Assembly (NCBI GenBank): GCA_964653285.1
Contig: CAZZEX010000053.1
Span: 1 to 32,800, forward strand
Length of the DNA stretch: 32,800 nt
DNA from: CAZZEX01 sp964653285
GTDB taxonomy: Bacteria > Chloroflexota > Anaerolineae > B4-G1
Direction of reading: 5' to 3'
The notes below the pieces were generated by a model that saw nothing but the letters and a program-made list of their open reading frames with translations, searched no databases and was not told where the DNA came from. The stretch's first letter is position 1. Each line of letters begins with the position of its first letter. The position numbers and the translations under genes are program-made. Shown here piece after piece: positions 7,319 through 14,425 of this stretch.

Positions 7319-8233
7319 ATGATTGAATTGATTGGTCTGACCAAACAGTTCGACGGCTTCACCGCTGTGGATCAGGTGACGCTCTCGGTGGAACCGGGTG
7401 AGATTCTGGCGCTGCTGGGCCCTAACGGGGCTGGCAAGACGACGACGGTACGTATGCTGGCGGCGATCCTGCGCCCGACGGCCGGGCAGGCGTTCGTGGC
7501 CGGATACAGCGTGACCGAGCACCCACGGGAGGTCCGACAGCGGATCGGGCTGTTGACCGAGCACCCAGGACTCTATCTGCGCATGAGGGGCGAGGAGTAC
7601 TTGGACTTCTTTGGTCGCCTGATGGGTCTGGACGCCGATGAGTGTGAGCGCCGGGCCAGGGAGTTGCTGGCTCGCTTTGGGATGCCCGAGGCATGGAATC
7701 AGCGTATGGGGACGTACTCGAAGGGCATGCGGCAGAAGATGGCGCTGGTGCGCGCGATGTTGCACGACCCGTCTGTCCTGTTGCTGGATGAGCCAACCTC
7801 GGCGATGGATCCCCACAGTGCCAAGTTAGTCCGGGACTCTGTGCTGAGTCTGCGCCACCACCAGCGGGCGATCATGATCTGCACTCACAATCTAGCGGAG
7901 GCGGAGGCCCTGGCCGACCGCATTGCCATTATACGGCGTGGGAGGATTATCGTGCTGGGAACCCCGGCAGAGTTAAAAGTACGTCTGCTGGGCCCGCCAC
8001 TGATGGAATTACGTCTGACCCGTCCTGCCGATGGTGTTGTGAAACTTGTCTCCGGCCTGGTCGGGATCAAGGCGCAAGGAGAAGACTGGCTGCGCTATTC
8101 CACGCCCAATCCCCAGGGTACCAATCCTCTTTTGCTCCAGACGTTGGCATCGCATGGGGTAGGGGTGGTCACCCTGAGTGAGGTGCCGCGTAGCCTGGAG
8201 GACGTCTACCTGCGGGTGGTGGTGGAGGAGTAG
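7319..8233 (+). CDS. ABC-2 type exporter, ATP-binding subunit (NatA-like)
   Basis: The 304-residue ATPase has Walker A GPNGAGKT (34-41), signature YSKGM (133-137), Walker B LLLDEPTSAMD (154-164) and the switch histidine H190. A C-terminal extension of about 90 residues follows, as in NatA/CcmA-type proteins. It powers export through the membrane protein encoded next (stop and start three bases apart). The ATG at 7319 fits the family N-terminus (MIELIGLTKQF). An in-frame start at 7247 would add residues with no family match. No clear Shine-Dalgarno precedes 7319; instead a repeat-like hairpin (about 7300-7318) abuts it. The substrate cannot be told from sequence. Confidence 0.92.
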   Translation: MIELIGLTKQFDGFTAVDQVTLSVEPGEILALLGPNGAGKTTTVRMLAAILRPTAGQAFVAGYSVTEHPREVRQRIGLLTEHPGLYLRMRGEEYLDFFGRLMGLDADECERRARELLARFGMPEAWNQRMGTYSKGMRQKMALVRAMLHDPSVLLLDEPTSAMDPHSAKLVRDSVLSLRHHQRAIMICTHNLAEAEALADRIAIIRRGRIIVLGTPAELKVRLLGPPLMELRLTRPADGVVKLVSGLVGIKAQGEDWLRYSTPNPQGTNPLLLQTLASHGVGVVTLSEVPRSLEDVYLRVVVEE

Positions 8234-8236
8234 GAG

Positions 8237-9742
8237 ATGGTAGCGCTAACTGAGCGGATGCGTGCGGTGAGTGGCGAGTCGCTTCGGTTGGTATTTACGT
8301 TGGTCAGGCGCGAAGTCCGGGATTCCCTGCGGGATTGGCGTATTGTGGTGCCTGTCGTGATCCTTACGCTGTTCTTTCCCGTGCTGATGAGTTTCGTGGC
8401 CGATATAGCACTGAGGTGGGTGGCCAAGTATGGCGCGCCCATCGTCGGTGACCGCCTGCTTCCCTTCTTGCTGATGGTGGTGGGATTTTTCCCTATCTCG
8501 TTCTCGCTGGTGATCGCGCTGGAGACTTTTGCGGGGGAAAAAGAGCGCAACAGCCTCGAACCGCTTCTGGCAACCCCCCTAACGGATGCACAACTCTACC
8601 TGGGCAAGACACTGGCAGCGATGATCCCGCCCCTGTTAGCGGCCTACCTGGGTATCATTGTCTACCTGGTCGGGTTGTATTTCACCAAGGGCTGGACGCC
8701 ACCGCCGATTCTGGTGGTGCTGATCCCCTCGCTGACGACGGCGGAGGGCTTGGTGATGGTCTCCGGCGCGGTGGTAGTCTCCAGTCAGACGACGAGTGTG
8801 AGGGCGTCCAATCTGCTGGCCAGTTTTATCATCATCCCGATGGCGCTCCTGGTACAGGGTGAGGCCATCATTATGTTCTGGGCCAACTACAATGTGCTGT
8901 GGTGGATCGTGCCTTTTTTGGTGGTTGTAGACATCATCCTGGTGCGAATGGGTATCCATACCTTCAACCGCGAGGGGTTGCTGGGGCGCGAGATTGACGA
9001 GTTGAACGTGGCCTCTTTATGGCGCGCGTTCCGTGGACACCTGTGCTGGGAATGGTGGTTCTTCGGACTGGATGTACAGAAGATGCCGGCCAGGTTGCGC
9101 TGGCTGGGGACTCTGGGCGGGCTCTATGGGCGCGACATCCCGGCTATTCTGCGCCGTTCGTGGCTGGCGCTCGTGGTGGTCACGGTTGGATTGGTGTCTT
9201 CGGCCTTCATTGGCCACGCCTATGCTGCACGTTACCCGCTTCCGCCGGAGATCCTGGGACTAGAGCACATTTCTGCCGAAACGTTCACCGAATTGCCGGC
9301 CGTGGGCTGGCTTCCGAACTTTACTACTTGGGGAGTATTGGGTAACAACGTGCGGGCGTTACTGTTGGCGGCGCTGCTGGCGGTATTCTCCTTCGGCACG
9401 CTGGCGGTGGCCCTGCTGATGGCCCCACTGGCGATTGTGTTTTTCTTCGTCACCCAGGTCGCGCACGTGGGTTACAGTTCGGCGCTGTTCTTGGCTGCTT
9501 TCGTGCTCCCTCATGGGTTACTGGAGTTGCCTGCCGCGGGCATCGCGACTGCGTTGGCCGTGCGTCTGGGGGCGACCTTTACGTCGCCTCCTCAGGGGAT
9601 GACAGTGAGCGATGGGTGGCTGTGGGCGTTGGCTGATTTCGTCAAAGTCTTCGTCGCCCTCGTCCTGCCGCTATTGGCATTGGCAGCCGCCATTGAGGTC
9701 CACTTGACACCGTTTATTGTGATGTGGGCCTTTGGAGGCTAG
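8237..9742 (+). CDS. ABC-2 type exporter, membrane subunit (NatB-like)
   Basis: A 501-residue membrane protein encoded three bases after its ATPase, with GGAGGAG-type ribosome sites overlapping the end of the upstream gene. It shows about ten or more hydrophobic segments. The loop FAGEKERNSLEPLLATPLTD after the second segment is the coupling-helix signature of ABC-2 permeases. A soluble stretch lies at about 250-300. The C-terminal third, with a YSSALFLAAFVLPHGLLELP segment, resembles the SpoIIM-like membrane domain, so the protein may be a natural fusion of an ABC-2 permease with such a module. NatB or a peptide/antibiotic exporter are possible roles. The substrate is unknown. Confidence 0.85.
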   Translation: MVALTERMRAVSGESLRLVFTLVRREVRDSLRDWRIVVPVVILTLFFPVLMSFVADIALRWVAKYGAPIVGDRLLPFLLMVVGFFPISFSLVIALETFAGEKERNSLEPLLATPLTDAQLYLGKTLAAMIPPLLAAYLGIIVYLVGLYFTKGWTPPPILVVLIPSLTTAEGLVMVSGAVVVSSQTTSVRASNLLASFIIIPMALLVQGEAIIMFWANYNVLWWIVPFLVVVDIILVRMGIHTFNREGLLGREIDELNVASLWRAFRGHLCWEWWFFGLDVQKMPARLRWLGTLGGLYGRDIPAILRRSWLALVVVTVGLVSSAFIGHAYAARYPLPPEILGLEHISAETFTELPAVGWLPNFTTWGVLGNNVRALLLAALLAVFSFGTLAVALLMAPLAIVFFFVTQVAHVGYSSALFLAAFVLPHGLLELPAAGIATALAVRLGATFTSPPQGMTVSDGWLWALADFVKVFVALVLPLLALAAAIEVHLTPFIVMWAFGG

Positions 9743-9823
9743 CACGCTGTGGTCAGAGCAGAGGAGTTCCATCCTATCCGCTGATCCGCATCCGGCGTCC
9801 CATCAGCGTCTGGAGAGTGAGCG

Positions 9824-10423
9824 ATGGGAGAGAATCCTGAGTCCAGACTGACGGTGGTGAGTGGGCTGGGACCCTTCTTGTATGTGCTCGTGCCATCTGC
9901 TTTAGGCACCCTGAGCATCGTTTGGCAGGAAACTGAAAGAGGGCCAAGGGTATATCGCGTATTCCTACCCAATGAAGAGACCCCGGCGCAGGATGTTGTC
10001 CGTATGACCTTTTCCGACGCCAGCCCGCTATCGTGTCCTGCGATTGCGGAACTTGGTGAACGGATTCAACGCTTTCTTGAAGGGGACGCTGTTGACTTTG
10101 AACTGAGCCTTCTTGCGCTCAAGAGGTGTTCTGAGTTTCAAAGAAGGGTACTCTTGGCCGAACACGAGATTCCTCGGGGGTGGGTGAGTACCTACGGGAG
10201 GATTGCAAGAGGCTTGGGAGTCCCAGGAGGCGCAAGAGCGGTTGGCGGGGCCTTGTCGCGCAACCCTTTTCCCATCATCATTCCCTGCCATCGAGCGATC
10301 AGATCCGATGGTCAACTGGGGGGATTTCAAGGCGGCCTCGAGATGAAGCAAGCCTTGCTCGAACTTGAAGGGGTAGAGGTTGCACACACGGGAAAGGTGC
10401 TTACGGATCGGTTTTACTATTGA
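9824..10423 (+). CDS. ogt: Methylated-DNA-protein-cysteine methyltransferase
   Basis: This enzyme repairs O6-alkylguanine by transferring the alkyl group to its own cysteine. The active-site motif IPCHRAI is present with C155. It is preceded by the DNA-binding helix region RGWVSTYGRIARGLGVPGGARAVGGALS and followed by GGFQGGLEMKQALLELEG, all in family order. The first ~85 residues are a divergent N-terminal domain. The ATG at 9824 has GAGAGTGAG upstream, a moderate ribosome site. It has a less GC-rich feel than its neighbours, so transfer is possible but not shown. It converges with the thioredoxin gene with a 39-base gap. Confidence 0.93.
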   Translation: MGENPESRLTVVSGLGPFLYVLVPSALGTLSIVWQETERGPRVYRVFLPNEETPAQDVVRMTFSDASPLSCPAIAELGERIQRFLEGDAVDFELSLLALKRCSEFQRRVLLAEHEIPRGWVSTYGRIARGLGVPGGARAVGGALSRNPFPIIIPCHRAIRSDGQLGGFQGGLEMKQALLELEGVEVAHTGKVLTDRFYY

Positions 10424-10462
10424 TGCCGCAGAGCGTCCAGAAATGCACTTGTAAGAACTCGG

Positions 10463-11173
10463 TCACAGCAACAGTTCCAATTTCTGGCGTAGCACGTGTG
10501 CCGGTTGGGCCCCGATTGCACGATCCACTTCCTGTCCATTGCGGAAATAGATCAGTGTCGGGATGGACTGTACTCCGTACCGCTGTGCGGTGGTGGGATT
10601 AGCGTCCACGTCCAGTTTGGCGAATAGCGCCTGGCCGGCGAACTCCCGCGCGAGTGCTTCAACGACCGACGCGATCATCCAGCATGGCCCGCACCAGGCA
10701 GCCCAGCAGTCCACCAGCACAGGGATACTTGCCCCCAACACCACGCGCTCGAAATCGGCGTCTGTCACAACTAGCGGATGTCCATTACCTGCCGGTGCTG
10801 CCTCCTTCGGCGGTTTCTTTGTCGCTGGCTTCTGCCCACGCCCCAGCAGGTACTCGACCCACGGGCGCAGCATCTCTGTATTGGGCATGCCTCTGGCGCG
10901 CGCGATCAACTTTCCTTGGCGGAAGAACAGGAACTGCGGCAGCGTTTTTACGTTGTGTTGTGCTTGCGCCTGGGAGGCATCAGTCACGTCCAGTTTCACT
11001 ACCAGCGCCTCGCCCGCGTACTCACGAGCAATTTGCTCCAACACAGCATTGAGTTGCCGGCGTGGAGTCTCCTGTGCTGACCAGAAGACCGCTACAACAG
11101 GGATGGGGGCTTGTAGCACCACCCGCTCAAAACTTGTGTCGTTAGCGTTGATAGGCGCGTCGTATCGGGCCAT
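10463..11173 (-). CDS. Two-domain thioredoxin with an inactive first domain
   Basis: A 236-residue cytoplasmic-looking protein with two thioredoxin folds. The second (about 133-236) has the redox motif WCGPC (C161, C164) and the cis-proline SIPT (P205). The first (about 5-110) aligns well (SFERVVLQAPIPVVAVFWSA...) and keeps the cis-proline (LPQ, P79), but at the active site it reads WSAQETPRR with no cysteine. A lysine/proline/alanine linker (115-130) joins them. It likely reduces disulfides through domain two, with domain one helping substrate binding. AAAGGAGA precedes the ATG. No signal peptide. A strong promoter divergent from the attenuator leader drives it. Confidence 0.92.
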   Translation of the reverse strand: MARYDAPINANDTSFERVVLQAPIPVVAVFWSAQETPRRQLNAVLEQIAREYAGEALVVKLDVTDASQAQAQHNVKTLPQFLFFRQGKLIARARGMPNTEMLRPWVEYLLGRGQKPATKKPPKEAAPAGNGHPLVVTDADFERVVLGASIPVLVDCWAAWCGPCWMIASVVEALAREFAGQALFAKLDVDANPTTAQRYGVQSIPTLIYFRNGQEVDRAIGAQPAHVLRQKLELLL

Positions 11174-11205
11174 CTCGGTCTCCTTTACCGGCGAGTAGCG
11201 TCATT

Positions 11206-11233
11206 ATTATAACGGTTACGCCAGACTTGACAA
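11206..11233 (-). promoter_or_regulatory. Promoter for the two-domain thioredoxin gene
   Basis: On the minus strand TTGTCA (plus 11228-11233) and TATAAT (plus 11206-11211) are 16 bases apart. The -35 box overlaps, on the other strand, the TTGACA of the divergent promoter. The RNA leader is about 25 bases and contains a good ribosome site. Confidence 0.82.
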
Positions 11234-11254
11234 CCCGCCGGATTAGGGTATAAT
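11227..11254 (+). promoter_or_regulatory. Strong promoter for the attenuator leader and downstream operon
   Basis: Perfect TTGACA (11227-11232) and perfect TATAAT (11249-11254) with a 16-base spacer. RNA should start near 11261, just upstream of the leader ORF ribosome site. It shares five bases of its -35 box with the thioredoxin promoter, so one polymerase probably excludes the other. Confidence 0.87.
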
Positions 11255-11283
11255 GCGCCCCGCATCTTGTGAGGAGGTCTGAT

Positions 11284-11379
11284 ATGCGCACTGTAATGTC
11301 CATCGTTAGCGCGCTCCGGCCCCGCGATAACAGCGGAGGTCGGCTGTTGCCTTGTCGCAGTGCGCCTGTCGGGGGTTGA
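11284..11379 (+). CDS. Putative 31-residue leader peptide
   Basis: ATG at 11284 has a perfect AGGAGG (11272-11277) six bases upstream and is the first start codon after a consensus promoter. The product begins MRTVMSIVSALRPR and ends in GG before TGA at 11377. It is too short for a known enzyme and I recognise no family. Its first codons form one arm of the predicted 1:2 stem. Its stop codon lies 12 bases past segment 2, so a ribosome finishing translation would cover segment 2. It contains an Arg-Pro-Arg triplet (residues 12-14); Arg-x-Arg motifs are known macrolide stall sites in other leader peptides, but relevance here is a guess. Confidence 0.5.
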   Translation: MRTVMSIVSALRPRDNSGGRLLPCRSAPVGG

Positions 11380-11393
11380 CTTAAAGTCACCTC

Positions 11394-11429
11394 AGGCCGT
11401 GGGCGACTGCGACGCCCATGGCCTTTTTT
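11394..11429 (+). terminator. Leader terminator T1 (attenuator)
   Basis: AGGCCGTGGGCG (11394-11405) pairs with CGCCCATGGCCT (11413-11424), 12 base pairs with one G-U, loop ACTGCGA, then six T (11424-11429). It is a full intrinsic terminator about 100 bases before the first structural gene, so most transcripts should stop here unless it is disrupted. Confidence 0.87.
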
Positions 11430-11454
11430 CTTGCACCATCCTGGTTTTTCTCTG

Positions 11455-11492
11455 CAAGGCCGTGGGCACTGTCCACGGCCTTGTCGTTTGTT
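11455..11492 (+). terminator. Second leader hairpin T2, related to T1
   Basis: CAAGGCCGTGG (11455-11465) pairs perfectly with CCACGGCCTTG (11473-11483), followed by TCGTTTGTT. Its 5' arm repeats the 11-mer AGGCCGTGGGC of T1. Its 3' arm can therefore also pair perfectly with the T1 5' arm (11394-11402). It may be a weak second terminator or an anti-terminator partner. Confidence 0.6.
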
Positions 11493-11525
11493 TCACTGCT
11501 GGATACTTTCATGGAGGAGAAAACC

Positions 11526-12337
11526 ATGTCAACAACATTACTGTTACCCCAGCATTTCACGAGTCGCCCGGCAACACTGGACGATGTGGAAGCCGTCGTT
11601 GACCTCTTGAACGCCTGCTCCATCGAGCAGATCGGTAAACCGCGAACCGAGGCGCACAGAATTCGCAGCGACTAGCAGGCTCCCACCTTCAACCTGGAGA
11701 CCGACACGCTGGTCGTAGTCGCGCCGGACGGCAATCTCGTGGGCCACGCCGTGTTGTGGGACTCGGAACCGCACGTGCGCATCTATGTGGCGGGGGACGT
11801 GCATCCCGAATACAAGGGGCAGGGTGTCGGTACGGTCATCTGCCAGTGGGCGGAGGAGCGCGGACGACAGGCTATCCTCCAGGCGCCGGCGGGCACCCGC
11901 GTGGTGCTGGTGCAGTACAGGTTGAGCACTCACGAGGTAGCCCAGGCACTGCTGCGCGAACAAGGCTACAGGATAGACAACAATCCGGATCACGATCCAT
12001 CGCTCTGGTTCCTGGCCATGGACGGGAGGAAATCGCCGGTATGTCGTTGTGTCATCCCAAGACGGCCGAAGACCCAGAGATGGGATGGGTCGACTCGTTG
12101 GGCATGCGGCGGCCCTGGCGGCGGCGCGGGCTGGCGCTGGTCCTGCTGCACCACAGTTTCGGTGAGTTCTACCGGCGTGGCAAGTGCAAGGTGGGTCTGG
12201 AAGTTGACGCGCAAAGTCTCACTGGCGCTACTCGCCTCTACGAGAAGGCCGGGATGCACGTGGATCGTCAGTACGCCAACTACGAGAAGGAACTGCGTCC
12301 TGGAGGGGATCTGAGCACGCAATCTTTGAAAGAGTGA
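11526..12337 (+). pseudogene. Broken GNAT N-acetyltransferase with tandem domains
   Basis: From ATG 11526 (GGAGG at 11513-11517) the frame reads FTSRPATLDDVEAVVDLLNA, typical of a two-domain GNAT family. At 11673-11675 a TAG interrupts it where relatives usually have Trp (..RSD-stop-QAPTFNLETD). The same frame continues through an acetyl-CoA site (VHPEYKGQGVGTVICQWAEE) to LLREQGYR. It then jumps to DNNPDHDPSLWFLAMDG, apparently losing some tens of residues of the second domain. Near 12024-12026 one base is missing. The remainder (EEIAGMSLCHPKTAEDPEMG, then RRPWRRRGLALVLLHHSFGEF) continues in another frame to the stop at 12335-12337. Three lesions make it non-functional unless sequencing errors are involved. 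Substrate of the ancestor unknown. Confidence 0.85.
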
Positions 12338-12352
12338 GGAGCGGGCAAGACA

Positions 12353-13099
12353 ATGAACAATGAGGCAATGAACAATGAACAAATGGCGACGACGCTGATC
12401 GTTGACGCTGACGATACTCTGTGGGAGAACAACATCTACTACGAGCAGTGCATTGCTGCTTTTGTGGAGTTGCTGGTGGATCGGGGCTTTGGGCGGGAGG
12501 AGGCGGAGCGCACCGTGGATGCGGTCGAGCGGGAACGCGTCCCTCAGGTGGGTTACGCGCCGGAGGAGTTCGCTCGCAGCCTGGTTATCGCCTACCAGCG
12601 TCTGTGCGCGAGCCGCGACTGGCCCGTTGAGAACGAGGTATCGGATGGTATGTGGAAGATCGGGCAGACGGTGATGGAGCATCCCATCGTGCTGCTCGAC
12701 GGCGTGGCGGAGACCCTGGCCCGACTAAGCGGCCACTGCCGCCTGCTCCTGCTGACCAAAGGGGATCGGGAGGTGCAAGAGAGCAAACTGGCGCGGTCGG
12801 GCCTGGGCCATCTCTTCGATGGGGTGCATGTCGTGCCGGAGAAGGACGCCGAGGTGATTCGGGGACTGTTAGCCCGCTACGGGCTGCGGCCAGAGCAGAC
12901 CTGGATGGTCGGTAACAGCCCGCGATCGGACATCAACCCGGCGCTGGAGGCAGGGATCGGCACCGTCTACATCCCACATCCGAACACCTGGCATCTGGAG
13001 CACGAAGAGATTGCCGAGCCAGAGCGAGTGATCGTTCTGAATGGCTTCGGGGAATTGGCTGCGTTGTTTCCCGGCGCTGAAAGGAGGCAGAAAGCGTGA
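12353..13099 (+). CDS. HAD-superfamily hydrolase
   Basis: A 248-residue protein with the HAD nucleophile motif DADDTLW (D18, D20, T22), a helical cap (about 30-110), motif II LLLLTKGD, a following lysine region and motif IV-like MVGNSPRSDI. These enzymes use the first aspartate to dephosphorylate small molecules. Three in-frame ATGs are possible (12353, 12368, 12383), produced by a short repeat ATGAACAATGA. GAGGAG at 12336-12341 favours the first. The gene starts 15 bases after the GNAT pseudogene, and its stop overlaps the next gene by four bases (GTGA), so it is operonic. The substrate is unknown. Confidence 0.88.
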   Translation: MNNEAMNNEQMATTLIVDADDTLWENNIYYEQCIAAFVELLVDRGFGREEAERTVDAVERERVPQVGYAPEEFARSLVIAYQRLCASRDWPVENEVSDGMWKIGQTVMEHPIVLLDGVAETLARLSGHCRLLLLTKGDREVQESKLARSGLGHLFDGVHVVPEKDAEVIRGLLARYGLRPEQTWMVGNSPRSDINPALEAGIGTVYIPHPNTWHLEHEEIAEPERVIVLNGFGELAALFPGAERRQKA

Positions 13100-14373
13100 T
13101 TCGAGCACTCATCTTCGACCACGGCGGCGTGTTGGTGCGCACCGCCGATCCCACTCCCCGCCGCCAACTGGAGCAGCGACACGGACTGCCGCCGGGTGGT
13201 GTGGACCAACTGGTGTTCAGAAGCCCGCTCTGGGACGATGTCCAACTGGGCCGCATCAGCAGCGCGGAGTTCTGGGCCGATGTCGGCCAGCGGCTGGGGC
13301 TGAGCGCCGGGGAACTGGCGGAGTTCCGGCGAGCCTTCTGGGCCGGCGACAGGCTGGACGAGGAACTGGTAGCCCTCATCCGCCATCTACGCGATGAGGG
13401 TTATCGCACTACCTTGCTTAGCAACGGACCGGCCGATTTGCCCCGGCTCGTGGAGCAAATGGGTATTATTGATGCCTTCGATGCCTTCGATGTGGTCGTC
13501 ATCTCGGGCCGCGAGGGGCTGGCCAAGCCCGATCCCGCGATCTTCGAACTGGCTCTGGAGCGAACAGGCGTGGCAGCGGAAGAGGCGGTCTTCGTGGACG
13601 ACTTTCGGGTGAACGTGGCCATGGCCCGACAGGTTGGGCTCCACGCTACGCGCTTCCGCGGGCTGGCGCCGCTGCGCAAGTGGTTGCAGGGCCTGGACGT
13701 GCCCATCCCCGTCCCCAACCCCGTCCTCAATCCCCTCCCCAACGTCCGCGCCGTCATCTTCGACTGGGGCGGCGTTATGGAGAGGCTGCCGGACGAAGCG
13801 CACATCGCCGGGTGGGAACGGCGGCTGGCGCTGACACCGGGCACGTTGCCGGAGGTGCTGTGGGGCGAGACATGGCGCCGACTGTCCGTCGGCGCGATCA
13901 CCAACGACGACTCCCTGCAGTACATCGCCGACCGGTTGGGACTTCCCGGCGTGGAGGCAGCACTTCATTTCATGGAGGAATTCTATGCTGGCGACCGGTT
14001 CAACCCGGAAGTGGTCGCCGCTGCACGTGCCTTGCGAGGCCGCTACAAGATCGGGTTGCTGACCAACGCCTCGCCCGGCCAGGACGACCGGATTCGCGAG
14101 CAGTTTGGACTCGACGTGCATGCCGAGTTTGACGTTTACGTCAACTCTGCCTACGTCGGTCTGCGCAAGCCCGACCCGGCCATCTTCCACCTGACGCTGG
14201 GCCAACTGGACGTCGCACCGCAGCAAGCGATCTTCCTGGACGACGGCCTGCGCAACGTGGACTCCGCCCGCGAGTTGGGCATCCACACGGTGCAGTTTGT
14301 GGACCCGGTCACATCGCTGGCGGAGTTGGAGGCACTGCTGGGACATTCGATAACAACGGATTGGCAGGACTAA
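13096..14373 (+). CDS. Tandem HAD-like protein with two domains of the FDxGG type
   Basis: A 425-residue protein holding two complete HAD-IA-like domains. Domain one (1-200) has FDHGG with D8, LLSNG near 107-111, AKPDPAIF with K144 and FVDDF with D168/D169. Domain two (218-425) has FDWGG with D223, LLTNAS, RKPDPAIF and FLDDG. In both, the usual second aspartate of DxD is replaced by glycine, as in YihX-like phosphatases. A proline-rich linker (VPIPVPNPVLNPLPN) joins them, encoded by C-rich repeats. GTG at 13096 is chosen because AGGAGG lies eight bases upstream; it overlaps the previous stop. The two domains suggest an internal duplication. Function beyond phosphatase/dehalogenase type is unknown. 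Confidence 0.87.
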   Translation: MIRALIFDHGGVLVRTADPTPRRQLEQRHGLPPGGVDQLVFRSPLWDDVQLGRISSAEFWADVGQRLGLSAGELAEFRRAFWAGDRLDEELVALIRHLRDEGYRTTLLSNGPADLPRLVEQMGIIDAFDAFDVVVISGREGLAKPDPAIFELALERTGVAAEEAVFVDDFRVNVAMARQVGLHATRFRGLAPLRKWLQGLDVPIPVPNPVLNPLPNVRAVIFDWGGVMERLPDEAHIAGWERRLALTPGTLPEVLWGETWRRLSVGAITNDDSLQYIADRLGLPGVEAALHFMEEFYAGDRFNPEVVAAARALRGRYKIGLLTNASPGQDDRIREQFGLDVHAEFDVYVNSAYVGLRKPDPAIFHLTLGQLDVAPQQAIFLDDGLRNVDSARELGIHTVQFVDPVTSLAELEALLGHSITTDWQD

Positions 14374-14425
14374 CGGATCAATCCACGGATTTACGAATCT
14401 ACGAATCTTACAAGGCTTGTTCACT

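Larger units (their letters stand above)
11261..11525 (+). promoter_or_regulatory. Structured leader RNA with predicted ribosome-controlled attenuator
   Basis: The 265-base leader between the promoter and the GNAT start holds a short ORF and competing stems. Segment 1 (GCGCACTG, 11286-11293, codons 1-4 of the ORF) is perfectly complementary to segment 2 (CAGTGCGC, 11358-11365). Segment 2 extended leftwards (GTCGCAGT, 11354-11361) is also perfectly complementary to segment 3 (ACTGCGAC, 11406-11413). Segment 3 is the loop of terminator T1 plus the first base of its 3' arm. Pairing 1:2 would leave T1 free; pairing 2:3 would hinder it. Inside 1:2 lie two further alternative hairpins (11316-11343 and 11329-11348). 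A palindrome, TGACT-TAA-AGTCA, covers the ORF stop codon. The mechanism is inferred from complementarity only. Confidence 0.6.

Noticed and set aside
11418..11525. Longer start for the GNAT gene at ATG 11418 inside the terminator T1 arm
   Set aside because: It has no ribosome site and translates the terminator hairpins. ATG 11526 has GGAGG at the right distance and the family N-terminus.
14374..14425. Short direct repeat (TACGAATC twice) before the ABC exporter as an attachment or regulatory site
   Set aside because: Too short and simple to separate from chance.
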